DNA of 64,000 nucleotides from an uncultured Saprospiraceae bacterium (lineage in GTDB: Bacteria; Bacteroidota; Bacteroidia; Chitinophagales; Saprospiraceae), in assembly GCA_937929945.1 (NCBI GenBank), contig CALFUK010000030.1:1-64000 (forward strand). Reading direction: 5' to 3'. The notes beneath the pieces were generated by a model that searched no databases, had not been told where the DNA came from, and worked only from the letters and a program-made list of their open reading frames with translations. Position 1 is the stretch's first letter. Every line of letters starts with the position of its first letter. A program made the position numbers and the translations under genes. Positions 26,931-37,345 of the stretch are shown piece after piece.

Positions 26931-27440
26931 CTTACGAGCCATAAGAACTGTCTTAATAAAAAATACTTTGAGGGGCAGAGAGTTATCATTACTGAGGCTC
27001 TGTACCCCTCATGGTTTAATCGTAGTGTAAATTTGTAAGAGATCATACCATCGGGTAAATAAGCTTCTTGAATTCATCGGCTTCTGCACTGCCTCATTCA
27101 CATAGCAGCTTCAGAGAGACTTCTATCAATGGTAGAGTAGCATACCATGGCTTGTACCGCATCATGCAAAACTTCCTCAGTATGATATCTCAAACACTGT
27201 AAATGGTAGATATATCGAGGTTTTATCGCAGTACTGCATAGGATACTTGCAGGATATACGGAGATAAATCAGACAAAAGTCTCAATCGTTCTTTTTTGGA
27301 ACGGTGCTTGCATAGATAGAAATGTGTCAGGGAGTGATCATATGTAAAGCTCCTTGCTACTGTTAAAATCAACCGCGAGCCTCAATTCATAAGTGAATTG
27401 GGGCTTTTTCTTTTTAGCGCTCCCCCATCATAGATCACAG
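26931..27440 (+). other. Gap with hairpins, no gene seen
   Basis: This 510-bp stretch holds a stem-loop at 26969-27011 (TGAGGGGCAGAG against CTCTGTACCCCTCA, no T-tract), likely the end of the alginate locus, and a strong terminator at 27378-27410. Between them (27012-27377) I see no open frame or RNA gene. Yet the second terminator has no visible plus-strand gene in front of it, so a short untranslated RNA is possible. Confidence 0.4.
27378..27410 (+). terminator. Intrinsic terminator
   Basis: AGCCTCAATTCA and TGAATTGGGGCT form a 12-bp stem (one G-T pair) with a four-base loop, followed by TTTTTC. No coding sequence lies within 440 bp upstream on this strand. Confidence 0.8.
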
Positions 27441-27447
27441 AATAGTT

Positions 27448-27455
27448 TATCTTTG
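27448..27455 (+). promoter_or_regulatory. -7 promoter element before the CNNM/CBS gene
   Basis: TATCTTTG matches the Bacteroidota TAnnTTTG element and lies 25 bp before the start codon at 27481. No clear -33 TTTG was found. Confidence 0.5.
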
Positions 27456-27480
27456 TGTCTAAATAAATTTTGTTCCCTAC

Positions 27481-28548
27481 ATGGGTGATTATACGCTACT
27501 AATAATTTTCTTCTTTGTCTCTATTATCTTTTCCTTTCTTTGCTCCATCTGGGAAGCTGTACTCCTGAGTATCACGCCCTCCTACGTACAGGTCAAACTA
27601 CAGGATAAAAGTGCTATCGGTAAGACCTTAGAGTCATTTAAGAGTAATATTGACAGGCCACTGGCCGCTATTCTGACACTCAATACCATCGCTCACACTG
27701 TGGGTGCTATCGGTGTGGGTGCCCAAGCTTCCAAAATCTGGGAAGGCAATCTGGCCGCTACCATCGTCTCTGTGGTGATGACCTTGGCCATATTATTTCT
27801 TTCTGAGATCATCCCTAAGACCATTGGCGCGAATAACTGGAAGGGATTAGCCCCATTCACCGTGAAGAGTCTGAACTTCATCATCAGGGTCCTCTACCCT
27901 CTGGTGTGGTTCTCTCAGATCATCACGAAGATGCTTAAAAAGGAGAAGAACAAAAGTGTCCTCAGCCGCTCCGACTTCATGGCCATGGGCCAGGTCGCCT
28001 CTAAGACGGGTATTTTAGAATTGGGTGAGTCCAGAATACTGGAAAACTTGCTCAAGTTCAAATCGCTGGAGGCCAAGGATATTATGACTCCCAGGACTGT
28101 AGTGAAAGCCTCAAAAGAAGGCACCACCATCCAGGACTTCTACAAAGAAAATAAAGAACTCAGGTTCTCACGAATCCCCGTTTTTTCTGATACCAAAGAT
28201 CAGATTACCGGCTTCATCCTCAAAGATGATCTATTATCAGCCGTGATCAATCAAAAAGGTGCCCAAGCACTCAGCTCCATCAAACGAGACATCCAGATCG
28301 TCGCTGTCAACGAAAACCTGATCAAGCTGTACGAGGATCTGATAGAGAAGAGATCTCATATAGCTCTTGTCGTAGATGAGTTCGGAGGTATGGCTGGAAT
28401 TGTCACCATGGAAGATATCGTCGAGACTCTTTTCGGCCTGGAGATCATGGACGAATTCGATAATGTCATCGACATGCAAATTCTCGCCCGAAAAAAGTGG
28501 GAAGAAAGAGCTAAAAAGCTGGGCTTGATTACAGAAGAGGATAAGTAG
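27481..28548 (+). CDS. CNNM/CorC-type membrane protein with CBS domains
   Basis: This 355-residue protein has an N-terminal DUF21/CNNM transmembrane domain (about 1-160; four hydrophobic segments, with the SEIIPKTIGANN motif near 105-116). A pair of CBS domains follows (about 195-325; IMTPRTVV and then LVVDEFGGMAGIVTMEDIVE). Relatives transport or sense divalent cations such as Mg2+ or Co2+, and older annotations call them hemolysins. The C-terminal CorC_HlyC domain is missing, which is a common variant. It is preceded by a good promoter element and followed by a T-rich stretch. Confidence 0.9.
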   Translation: MGDYTLLIIFFFVSIIFSFLCSIWEAVLLSITPSYVQVKLQDKSAIGKTLESFKSNIDRPLAAILTLNTIAHTVGAIGVGAQASKIWEGNLAATIVSVVMTLAILFLSEIIPKTIGANNWKGLAPFTVKSLNFIIRVLYPLVWFSQIITKMLKKEKNKSVLSRSDFMAMGQVASKTGILELGESRILENLLKFKSLEAKDIMTPRTVVKASKEGTTIQDFYKENKELRFSRIPVFSDTKDQITGFILKDDLLSAVINQKGAQALSSIKRDIQIVAVNENLIKLYEDLIEKRSHIALVVDEFGGMAGIVTMEDIVETLFGLEIMDEFDNVIDMQILARKKWEERAKKLGLITEEDK

Positions 28549-28551
28549 GTT

Positions 28552-28623
28552 TTTTTTAATGTTGAATGATTAATGCTTAGTGTTGAATGAATCATACTTT
28601 GTGTTGAATGCTTAGTGTTAAGA
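28552..28623. repeat. T-tract and 21-bp imperfect tandem repeat
   Basis: After the CNNM stop come eight T, then three units starting GTTGAATG at 28561, 28582 and 28603, each 21 bp apart and sharing AATGCTTAGTGTTGAATG. The rest of the gap to the smc stop shows nothing. Confidence 0.6.
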
Positions 28624-28819
28624 CGAACCTTCTGTATCACTGATAGTAATCGGGATAGACGATTGATAAAGTAGTCACAGCTTTTGGTAGTGAGATTACT
28701 TCAGGTATCATTCATTTCTTAGTAATGGTCTCCCATGTAAAGAGAATACAACGTATTGTCAGGAGTGTCATTCCATTCATTAAACAATAATCACTAAAGA
28801 GACTCCAACATTACAACCT

Positions 28820-31800
28820 TTAGCCTACCACGTCCATGATCGGCTCGTACTTGTAGTTACGCAGATCCACGGGACTAAGACCTGAAACGCCTTGCTCCTG
28901 CATGTAGACACCGTAGAGGACATCCACTTCGGCCATCGTCATCTTGTTGTGAGTCACGATGATAAACTGTGATCGCTCGGAGAATTTCTTGATGATTTTA
29001 TTGAATTTCTGGACATTGGTATCATCCAGTGGTGCATCTACTTCATCAAAAATACAGAAGGGTGCGGGCTTCAATAGGTAAAGAGCGAAGAGCAATGCCG
29101 TAGCGGTCAGTGTCTTCTCTCCACCAGAAAGCTGGCTGAGTGACTTTGGCTTCTTACCCTTTGGCTTAGCTATGATTTCGATGTTGGCGTCCAGGGGTGA
29201 TGTCTCACCGTCTAATAATATCAGATCGCAGTCATCATCCTCTGAGAAGAGGCTTCTGAATACCTCCTTAAAGTTGACTTTGACTCGATTGAAGGCATCC
29301 ATGTATTGGTCTGTGGCCTTGGTCTCAATCTCTTTGATGGTCTCGATGAGTGAGTCTTTTGACTGCAGGATATCCATCTTCTGAGAGTTAATGTTATCGT
29401 AGCGGATCTTCATCTCCTCATAAGCTTCTAAAGCCAGCGGATTCACCTCTCCAAATGAGTGAAATCTGGATTTGAGCTTGTTCGTCTGCAGCTCTATCTC
29501 CGTGACCGTACGCTCATCATCAGTGGGAACATCTGACAGATCCACACTGTCTCTAGCGATTCCAAATTCTAAATCAAGTCTTTCGAAGATGCTGTTGGTG
29601 CTGAACTCGATGTTGATTTCTTTATCCTTGATGTTATTGATATTGAGTTGACATTCAGATATCTTACGTGAGATCTGCTTTTGCTCATCTTCCTTGACAT
29701 TGATCTCATTTCTGGCTTGGAAGTACGCTTGCTCAGCTCCTGAGAGCTTGGCCTCGAATTGTTTTTTCTCCTCGTAGCTCTTCAGCAGAGCGTCTTTTAT
29801 GACTTTGACCTGATCTTGGCTTTCTGCGTTTTCCTTATCGAGTTCTATTTTAAGTTTTTCATTGGTAGCTATGGCTTCTTCGATCTGCACTCGCTGCTGC
29901 GAATTGTAGTCTAGCTCCAGCTGAATGTTCTTGAGCTCACTTTCCTTTTTAAGAAATTCGATATTCAGCGTATTGTATCGTTCTGTGGCTTTGGATAGCG
30001 CCTGTGCCAGTTGGTCGAGGCTTTGATCATTGACTTCATCGTCTTCATCATTCGAGGCCAGATCCGCATTAATTTTCACTAGCTCTGCTTCGATCTCTTT
30101 TATCGATTGAGCTTTATCTACCATGGACTGCTCCGCTTTCTCGATTGATCCGAGCCATTCTGCATTTCTACCACGCTGGAGATCCAGCTCGGTACTCAGC
30201 TTTACGATGTCCTGATTCTTTTGATTGATGCTCGCATTCACTTCTTGAATCTCCTTCTCTAAGCTTGAAAAGTCGATTGCCGCCTCTTGCTGGTTTAGCT
30301 TTTGCAGCGCCTCTTGGGATCCAGCCAAATCAGTCTGTACTGCGGTCTTAGCGATGCGCAGTTCTTCCAGTTTCTTTTTCCGGCCCAGCTTAGTCCCTTC
30401 AAAAAGGCCGACTGAGCCTCCGGAGATACTTTTCGGCTTCTTTATGAATGTGCCCGTGTGTGATAAGACATCTATATCAGCTGTATCCAAGGCATTTAGC
30501 TCCTGGATATCATCTTCGAATATATAGGCATTCTCCAGCAGATGATGTAGTAAGGAACTATACTTAGCCTCTACTCTCACGTAGTCGGTCACGGGCTGGA
30601 GGTCAGCATCTACGCTTCGCTGAGAGCCCATATTCTGGATTTGGTCTAAGATGAAAAAATTCGCTTTCCCTTTTTGAGCAGTATTTAGCAGCTTGATGGC
30701 CTCTACGGCAGCAGCCAGCGTATCACATACATAATAGTTGAGGTATGGGTCCAGATACTGCTCTAATACACCTCTGATGGATTCGTGTGGCTCTAATACG
30801 TCGGAGAGTAGCTTGGCTTTACTCTTCCATTTGTCCTGCAGGTATTTGATGGATTCTGGAAAGCCTTCTAAATTTTCGATCATCCCTTCTAACAGATTGA
30901 TCTCGTTGGCTCTGGAGTCCAGGATTCGATTGAGCTTAGCTTCCTTGGCTTTCTGCTCTTTGATTTGATGCGCGATCGAAGCTTGCTGCTGGCTCAGCTC
31001 CACCACTTTTTCATTCAGTGCAGTGAGTGATCCACGATCTTTTTCTTGCTCAGCCTGAATTTGCTCAATTTCTTTAGCCTTATCTTCCAGTTCTTTGAGC
31101 GTCGACTGACTTCTGTTTTTGGTATTACTTAGTTCGGTTTGGAGTGACTCGATTTGGTCATTTAGGATGGCCTTCTGCGTTTCTTTAGATTGTATGAGTT
31201 CGCTGGCTTTGATCTTCTGCATTGTCATCGCATCAAATGACGACTTCATGCTATCAAAGTTAGCTTGTAGCTCTTCTTTTTCCTGTTTTGCTGTATTGAG
31301 TTCATTAGACAGCTCGAGTAAGGTATTGTCGACCAGTCCTTTATTACTATTCAGATCACTGATGCCTGATTGGAATACAGATAGATCTGATACGCGCTTT
31401 TCGGCCCCTGATTCGATCTCGATCAGTCTTCGATTGTTGTAGCTGATCTTTTCAGTCAGCAGATCTTTTTGATACTCCTCATTACGCTGACTGTTGATCA
31501 GCTCATTCAGTTCTTTCTGAAATTGTGAGAGGTCTTTTTCTTTATCGATGTTATTCGCCTTCAGGGCTTGCACTTCTGCCTCAATGGATAGCAGGGCAGC
31601 ATTGTGCTTCTCATAGTTATCTGATTCTTTTTCTTTGCGTTCTTTGAGTCGCTCTAATTTCTCTCGCAGCGCGATAGCCTTTCGCTTTGTGAAAAGGATT
31701 GATGAGTCTCGATAGGCCTGCTTGACCTCGTTATACTTTTGGGTTCTTTTAGCTTGCTTCTCTAAATTTTTCAGGTTTTGCTCCAGCTCATAGAGCAGAT

Positions 31801-32377
31801 CATCCACCCGATTGAGGTCTGCCTCGGTGAGCTTCAACTTGTTCATGGTCTCCACCTTGCGCTTCTTAAACTTGGAGACGCCTGCAGCCTGCTCAAACAT
31901 CTTTCTTCTCGAGTTATCCTTGTTAGACAGGATATCGTCTACCATACCTAATGCAATGATCGCATAGGAGTTAGATCCGATCCCCGTATCGATGAATAGA
32001 GCGTGGATGTCCTTCAGTCGGCAGGACACGTCATTGAGCCGGTATTCACTTTCTCCACTTCGATATAGAAGACGTGTGACAGTTACAGAGGTATACTCTG
32101 TTGGCAGGATATTTTTCGTGTTATCAAAAGTCAGAGATACCTGAGCTAAGCCACTGGCTTTTCGGTTTTTTGTACCATTGAAGATGACATCTGTCATCTT
32201 ATTAAGCCTCAAATCTCGACTCTTCTGCTCTCCCAATACCCAGCGTATGGCATCTATGATATTAGACTTGCCTGATCCATTAGGACCGACGACGCCTATC
32301 ACCCTCTCATCAAAATTAATGACAGTCTCATCTGCAAAACTCTTGAAACCCTTGATGTAAAGTTTCCTTAACCTCAT
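28820..32377 (-). CDS. smc: Chromosome segregation ATPase SMC
   Basis: This is a full-length SMC protein (1185 residues), the core of bacterial condensin. Walker A GPNGSGKS is at 31-38 in the N-terminal head. Long coiled coils flank a hinge near 510-660. The C-terminal head has the signature LSGGEK near 1083-1088 and Walker B FCIFDEVDAPLDD. It acts with ScpA/ScpB, which are not in this window, to load at origins and align chromosome arms. A -7 element lies only five bases before the ATG, so the mRNA may be almost leaderless. The MATE gene lies upstream on the same strand. Confidence 0.97.
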   Translation of the reverse strand: MRLRKLYIKGFKSFADETVINFDERVIGVVGPNGSGKSNIIDAIRWVLGEQKSRDLRLNKMTDVIFNGTKNRKASGLAQVSLTFDNTKNILPTEYTSVTVTRLLYRSGESEYRLNDVSCRLKDIHALFIDTGIGSNSYAIIALGMVDDILSNKDNSRRKMFEQAAGVSKFKKRKVETMNKLKLTEADLNRVDDLLYELEQNLKNLEKQAKRTQKYNEVKQAYRDSSILFTKRKAIALREKLERLKERKEKESDNYEKHNAALLSIEAEVQALKANNIDKEKDLSQFQKELNELINSQRNEEYQKDLLTEKISYNNRRLIEIESGAEKRVSDLSVFQSGISDLNSNKGLVDNTLLELSNELNTAKQEKEELQANFDSMKSSFDAMTMQKIKASELIQSKETQKAILNDQIESLQTELSNTKNRSQSTLKELEDKAKEIEQIQAEQEKDRGSLTALNEKVVELSQQQASIAHQIKEQKAKEAKLNRILDSRANEINLLEGMIENLEGFPESIKYLQDKWKSKAKLLSDVLEPHESIRGVLEQYLDPYLNYYVCDTLAAAVEAIKLLNTAQKGKANFFILDQIQNMGSQRSVDADLQPVTDYVRVEAKYSSLLHHLLENAYIFEDDIQELNALDTADIDVLSHTGTFIKKPKSISGGSVGLFEGTKLGRKKKLEELRIAKTAVQTDLAGSQEALQKLNQQEAAIDFSSLEKEIQEVNASINQKNQDIVKLSTELDLQRGRNAEWLGSIEKAEQSMVDKAQSIKEIEAELVKINADLASNDEDDEVNDQSLDQLAQALSKATERYNTLNIEFLKKESELKNIQLELDYNSQQRVQIEEAIATNEKLKIELDKENAESQDQVKVIKDALLKSYEEKKQFEAKLSGAEQAYFQARNEINVKEDEQKQISRKISECQLNINNIKDKEINIEFSTNSIFERLDLEFGIARDSVDLSDVPTDDERTVTEIELQTNKLKSRFHSFGEVNPLALEAYEEMKIRYDNINSQKMDILQSKDSLIETIKEIETKATDQYMDAFNRVKVNFKEVFRSLFSEDDDCDLILLDGETSPLDANIEIIAKPKGKKPKSLSQLSGGEKTLTATALLFALYLLKPAPFCIFDEVDAPLDDTNVQKFNKIIKKFSERSQFIIVTHNKMTMAEVDVLYGVYMQEQGVSGLSPVDLRNYKYEPIMDVVG

Positions 32378-32382
32378 GGAGG

Positions 32383-32390
32383 CAAATATA
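32383..32390 (-). promoter_or_regulatory. -7 promoter element before smc
   Basis: Read on the minus strand, TATATTTG fits TAnnTTTG and ends five bases before the smc ATG. Transcription would begin at or within a few bases of the start codon. Confidence 0.5.
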
Positions 32391-32453
32391 TTGAATTAGC
32401 CTATATATAGACTTTCAACATATTTTAGTTATCCACACTTTATCTGAAGTTAT

Positions 32454-33791
32454 CTACACTGTGTATTTCTGCCAAAGACCCGATCTAAGATATGCTATCG
32501 TGACACCGATAATCAGCAGCCAATAGCCCACCTCAATGCCCCAGGCCCACTCCAGTGATAATTGCCTGACATTCACAATGTAATGTGCCGCAATGATGTA
32601 AAGCACAGCCATGCCGCCCTGTATGTATAGGGCTACCATCGTCGCTCCAGTACCGACTAATCCGCTGATGATCACTCCACCTATGGAGAATGCTACCATG
32701 ATAAACAAGAGAATCCAGAACAGACTGCCAGCTTCATACATGATGCTCATATCTTCTGATCCGAATAGTGGATACAAGCTATACTCTGGCAGCAGTATGA
32801 CGGGTAAGGTGATCAATAGGCTGGATACCAGGGACAAGAGCGTGGTCTTCTTGATGATGGACATGATATCATCATAGCCTTGATAGCCCATAAAGTTACT
32901 GACCAGGGTATTGATGCCCGCAGCATAGCCCCAGCAGGGCACTGATAGGATCAAGTATACATTACGAATCAGATTAGATACTTCCAGTGAGCGCTGGCCC
33001 AAATTCTCAATGATCGAAAAGAAGATAAACCAACTGCCAATCCCAATCACTGCCTGTAGCACGATAGGAAAGGACACTTTCAGCATGTTGACGATATCCT
33101 TCACATCTGGTCTGAGGAGATGCCACATTCTAAATCTCTTAAAGGCACCTTCGTAAAAGAAGTAGATCACAAAGACGATAAAAGCTACAATCTCAGCTAT
33201 CGTGCTGGCCCATGCTGCACCGACAATACCCATCTCAGGCATTCCGAATCGTCCAAAGATGAGGCAGTAGTTCAAGACCAAATTGATCGATACCAACAGT
33301 AAGGTATCCCAGATCACAAATTTAGTCTTAGCTATAGCCGTATATAGCCCTATTAAAGCGACTCCGGTGAAGCTAAAAAACAGACCGTAGGATCGGGGAT
33401 ATATATATTCTAAACATTTAGTAAGCACAGCAGGATCACTGATGAAGTAGCTCAAGAATTCATCTGCATAACATTGGATAAAAAAGAAGATCAACCCTGC
33501 GAACAAAAGCTCCAAATAGAGAAGAGACATCGTACTCTTGCCGACACCTGTCGTATCTGACTCACCGTAGCGTCTGGCTATGATGATCTGACCACCTCGA
33601 CTGAATCCATAACCCATGGCAGCAATCACCAGATAGAAGACTCCGATCAACCCGATCGAAGCGAACTCTAATGAGCTGCGATGATACAGAAACACATTGT
33701 CCGTGAGCACGATTAGGTTTTGGGCAGCTCCTCCCAGCATGATGGGTAGTGAAATGGTAAGTATCTGCTTATACGTGTTCTGTAGTTTCAA
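32454..33791 (-). CDS. MATE-family multidrug/Na+ antiporter
   Basis: This is a twelve-helix inner-membrane exporter of the MATE family, 445 residues. It begins TYKQILTISLPIMLGGAAQNL, typical of MatE repeat 1, with the second repeat from about 230 (ISFPIVLQAVIGIGSWFIFF-like). Such proteins expel cationic drugs or metabolites using H+ or Na+ gradients. The substrate is unknown. The start is 31 bp upstream of the next feature-free stretch, and it is probably transcribed alone. Confidence 0.9.
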   Translation of the reverse strand: MKLQNTYKQILTISLPIMLGGAAQNLIVLTDNVFLYHRSSLEFASIGLIGVFYLVIAAMGYGFSRGGQIIIARRYGESDTTGVGKSTMSLLYLELLFAGLIFFFIQCYADEFLSYFISDPAVLTKCLEYIYPRSYGLFFSFTGVALIGLYTAIAKTKFVIWDTLLLVSINLVLNYCLIFGRFGMPEMGIVGAAWASTIAEIVAFIVFVIYFFYEGAFKRFRMWHLLRPDVKDIVNMLKVSFPIVLQAVIGIGSWFIFFSIIENLGQRSLEVSNLIRNVYLILSVPCWGYAAGINTLVSNFMGYQGYDDIMSIIKKTTLLSLVSSLLITLPVILLPEYSLYPLFGSEDMSIMYEAGSLFWILLFIMVAFSIGGVIISGLVGTGATMVALYIQGGMAVLYIIAAHYIVNVRQLSLEWAWGIEVGYWLLIIGVTIAYLRSGLWQKYTV

Positions 33792-34016
33792 TGCGCGTGT
33801 TCTGGGATCAGTTAATAATGCCTATACTGATGATGGATTTAATGATGAAAAGTCACTATTACAGACAAGTCTTTCCAATAATTTATTGCGAAGATAAGTC
33901 CCCATGTGATGAAGTAATAATTGAGTCATGCTTTTAAAGATTTTTGAAAGCTATATATTGAGCGCTGGTTGTCTTATAAAGGCTCTAACATTACCAATCA
34001 CAAGCAAACACCATTA

Positions 34017-36278
34017 ATGAAACTATCGAACCTTATTCTGCTGTTATTATGCTCAGGCTCCATATTTTTTATTTATTCGTGCTCCGTATCCAAAGACACA
34101 CTAAGCTCAGCAGAAACCACCATTACAGAAAAAGCTAATATAGTAGAAGACATGCCCATAAAACTTACCCCTGTAGCTCCCCAAGAAGCTAAAACCATGG
34201 AAATACATGGTGATACCAGAACGGATAATTACTACTGGATGAGATTGACTGACGATCAGAAAAATGCAGAAGTGCCAGATGCTCACACGTCTAAAGTCCT
34301 CAACTACCTCAATGCTGAAAATGATTACCGAGAGAAATCCCTGAGTCATCTGGATGACTTTGAAGATAAGCTCTACAACGAGATCGTAGGCAGAATCAAA
34401 CAGACTGACCTCTCAGTACCCTATAAGTACAATGGCTACTACTACCTCACCAAATTTGAAGAAGGAAAAGAATACCCCGTATACAGTCGTAAGAAAGGAT
34501 CACTAAATGCGGCCGAAGAGCTGCTCTTGGATGTCAATGAATTAGCTGCTCCCTATGAGTATTTCGCTGTGGGCGGGCAAGCCTTCAGCCCCAATAATAA
34601 GATGATGGCTTATGGCGAGGATACGCTGAGTCGAAGGATATATACTGTCAGGTTTAAAAATCTGGAGACAGGAGAAATGATGAGTGATGTACTCGAAGGT
34701 ACCACTGGTGGTGCCACGTGGGCTAATGACAACGAGACACTATTCTATACAAAGAAAGACCCTGTGACCCTTAGATCTGATAAGATCTACAGGCATAAGT
34801 TGGGCACAGACCAAAAGGATGATGTGCTCATCTATTCTGAAGATGATGATACTTTCTACACCGCAGTGTATAAGTCAAAGTCAGAAGACTATATCTTAAT
34901 CGTGTCTGGTCATACGCTGACGACTGAGTTTCAATACCTTAAGGCAGATGATCCAGAGGGCGAATTCAAGACCTTCGAAGCCCGTGACATAGAAAACGAG
35001 CATGAATATTACCTGTCACACTATGAAGACCACTGGTACATCAGATCTAACCATGATGCACCAAACTTCAAGCTCATGAAGACGAAACTGGCTGATACGG
35101 CTAAAGAAAACTGGGAAGAAGTCATCGCTCATAGACCAGAAGTATTCCTCCAAAGTATCGATATCTTTAAAGACTACTTAGTGCTCTCAGAAAGAGTCAA
35201 AGGAATCAGAGAGATCAGAGTGAGACCCTGGGACGGCAGCGAGGAGCACTACATCCAGTTTGAAGAGGCAGCCCATACCTCCTACACGACGACTAACATA
35301 GAATTCGATACCGACATACTGCGGATCGGCTATCAAAGTATGAAGACCCCAAGCACGGTCTATGACTATCACATGGGAAGCAAGACGAAGACCTTACTTA
35401 AGCAGTCAGAAGTCGTCGGAGAATTTAATCCGGATGACTATGTCTCAGAGCGCATCAATATCAAAGCGAGAGATGGCATAGAAGTGCCTGTCTCCATCGT
35501 GTATCACAAGAGTGTCAAAAAAGATGGGACTGCGCCCTGCCTGCTCTACGCCTATGGCTCGTACGGCAGCAGTATGGATCCAACCTTCAGGTCTTCTCGG
35601 CTGAGCCTTTTAGATAGAGGCTTCGTGTATGCTATAGCACACATTCGCGGTGGACAAGAATTAGGTAAGCAGTGGTACGACAATGGCAAATTACTAAACA
35701 AGAAAAACACATTTACTGATTTTATAGATTGCGGAAAAGCTTTAATACAGCAGGGCTATAGTGCTGATAATCAGCTCTATGCACTCGGTGGTAGTGCGGG
35801 TGGGCTACTCATGGGAGCGATTGTCAATATGGAGCCTGAGCTATGGGCTGGCGTTATCGCAGCAGTCCCGTTTGTGGATGTGATCACGACCATGTTAGAC
35901 GAGTCCATTCCCTTGACCACATTCGAATTTGACGAATGGGGGAATCCTAAAAAGAAGGAATACTATGACTACATGCTGTCCTATTCTCCCTATGATAATG
36001 TAAAGCGCATGTCTTATCCTCCGATGCTGGTTACTACAGGTCTATTCGATTCGCAGGTCCAATACTGGGAGCCCGCTAAGTGGGTCGCTAAACTGAGAGA
36101 ATACAAGACTGGTGATAATCCGCTGTACCTCTATTGTAATATGGACTCGGGACACGGCGGTGCCTCTGGCAGATTTCAGCGGCAGAAAGAGACGGCCAAG
36201 GAATATGCCTTCTTACTCGATTTGGCAAAGCGAACTGATGATCAGGCGAAATCTTCAGAGACAGGATCTGAAGAGTAA
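34017..36278 (+). CDS. Oligopeptidase B-like serine peptidase (S9A), lipoprotein
   Basis: This is a prolyl-oligopeptidase-family peptidase of the oligopeptidase B branch, cutting short peptides probably after basic residues. The seven-bladed propeller spans about 90-460, then comes the alpha/beta hydrolase domain. The catalytic Ser is in GGSAGG, the Asp in TGLFDSQVQYWEP and the His in DSGHGGASGR. The ATG at 34017 gives a lipoprotein signal peptide ending FIYSC, so I prefer it to the frame start at 33969. The last 37 bp overlap the convergent glycosyltransferase gene. Confidence 0.92.
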   Translation: MKLSNLILLLLCSGSIFFIYSCSVSKDTLSSAETTITEKANIVEDMPIKLTPVAPQEAKTMEIHGDTRTDNYYWMRLTDDQKNAEVPDAHTSKVLNYLNAENDYREKSLSHLDDFEDKLYNEIVGRIKQTDLSVPYKYNGYYYLTKFEEGKEYPVYSRKKGSLNAAEELLLDVNELAAPYEYFAVGGQAFSPNNKMMAYGEDTLSRRIYTVRFKNLETGEMMSDVLEGTTGGATWANDNETLFYTKKDPVTLRSDKIYRHKLGTDQKDDVLIYSEDDDTFYTAVYKSKSEDYILIVSGHTLTTEFQYLKADDPEGEFKTFEARDIENEHEYYLSHYEDHWYIRSNHDAPNFKLMKTKLADTAKENWEEVIAHRPEVFLQSIDIFKDYLVLSERVKGIREIRVRPWDGSEEHYIQFEEAAHTSYTTTNIEFDTDILRIGYQSMKTPSTVYDYHMGSKTKTLLKQSEVVGEFNPDDYVSERINIKARDGIEVPVSIVYHKSVKKDGTAPCLLYAYGSYGSSMDPTFRSSRLSLLDRGFVYAIAHIRGGQELGKQWYDNGKLLNKKNTFTDFIDCGKALIQQGYSADNQLYALGGSAGGLLMGAIVNMEPELWAGVIAAVPFVDVITTMLDESIPLTTFEFDEWGNPKKKEYYDYMLSYSPYDNVKRMSYPPMLVTTGLFDSQVQYWEPAKWVAKLREYKTGDNPLYLYCNMDSGHGGASGRFQRQKETAKEYAFLLDLAKRTDDQAKSSETGSEE

Positions 36279-37345
36279 ATAGCTATCAGTTTTCTTTCTT
36301 CTATAGACCATTGAAGCTTTTGCCGAGCTTGCAGGCATTGTGCTCTGTGATACGCGTAGTTGTCTTTCACCTGCAGTACTGCGTCCAATATCGTGGAAGC
36401 TTTAAGATCACCTACGACCACGCCAAGCTCATATTCATCGATGATCTTACGGTATTCAGGGAAGTCCATGGTAATCACAGGCAGGCCGGCCATAATGTAG
36501 TCATAGAATTTATTGGCTGAGGAGTAGTAATAATTATCACTGCTGGCGTCCAAAAGATTGAGACCAATGTGGTAGTCGCTGGTCAGCAGTTTGAGTTGTT
36601 TGGGACTGACATAGCCCAAGAGATTGATCGCGGCAGGATTCTGACTCACTCTTGATCTGACCTCCTGTATGATATCACCATCACCAATAATGTCCAGAGA
36701 TATGTCTTTTTGATCTTTGATCGCTTCGATGGCCTCTAAGACACCTCGTCCTTGATTGACCATACCCTGATACAACAGTCGCAGAGGGCCTTCGATCTCC
36801 ATAGCTGTCAGGTGATCGCTTAGTACTGGATAGTTATACACAGCAGTGAATGGTACACCGTAAGATCTACTGAGAATGGAGGCCAAACTCTCATTCACCG
36901 TGTAGCAAGATATCCGATTATTGATGCAACGCCTCCCTATCCAGGTCCAGATAGCTTTGACCAAGCCTCGACCCTTCAGTTCTGGCACTTCTGTGAATAT
37001 CTCATGAGCGTCGAAGTACAGCTTACGCCCTCTTAGCCTGCTGGCCAAACTGCAGGCCATCAGTGTATCTAAATCAACAGCGCTGATCACTTCAGTATCT
37101 GCTCTCAACAGATACCACAACAAGCGAAAATTATACTCGGCGTAGAAAAGAAATCCTCGATGAAAATAACAACCTAGTCGGTGGATGTTGAAACTCGATT
37201 TGCTTAGCTGGGTGGAAGCTGGCTTTAGTCTACCGACGAGGGTCACATCCCATCCTGCATGAGCTAAGGAGTGGCAGATCCGCTGCATCCTTTGATCATG
37301 TCCGATATCATTGCTGACCGTGAATGTGATTTTAGAGAGCTTCAA
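36242..37345 (-). CDS. Glycosyltransferase family 4
   Basis: This is a GT-B-fold glycosyltransferase, 367 residues. The N-terminal Rossmann half holds [18 protein letters not shown] and [12 protein letters not shown], and the C-terminal nucleotide-sugar half has [26 protein letters not shown] and the [18 protein letters not shown] motif with its donor-binding residues. It probably acts in surface polysaccharide or lipid glycosylation; the substrate is unknown. It starts with TTG overlapping the recQ stop (TTGA), so the two are coupled. Its 3-prime end overlaps the convergent peptidase gene by 37 bp. Confidence 0.87.
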   Translation of the reverse strand: MKLSKITFTVSNDIGHDQRMQRICHSLAHAGWDVTLVGRLKPASTQLSKSSFNIHRLGCYFHRGFLFYAEYNFRLLWYLLRADTEVISAVDLDTLMACSLASRLRGRKLYFDAHEIFTEVPELKGRGLVKAIWTWIGRRCINNRISCYTVNESLASILSRSYGVPFTAVYNYPVLSDHLTAMEIEGPLRLLYQGMVNQGRGVLEAIEAIKDQKDISLDIIGDGDIIQEVRSRVSQNPAAINLLGYVSPKQLKLLTSDYHIGLNLLDASSDNYYYSSANKFYDYIMAGLPVITMDFPEYRKIIDEYELGVVVGDLKASTILDAVLQVKDNYAYHRAQCLQARQKLQWSIEERKLIAIYSSDPVSEDFA

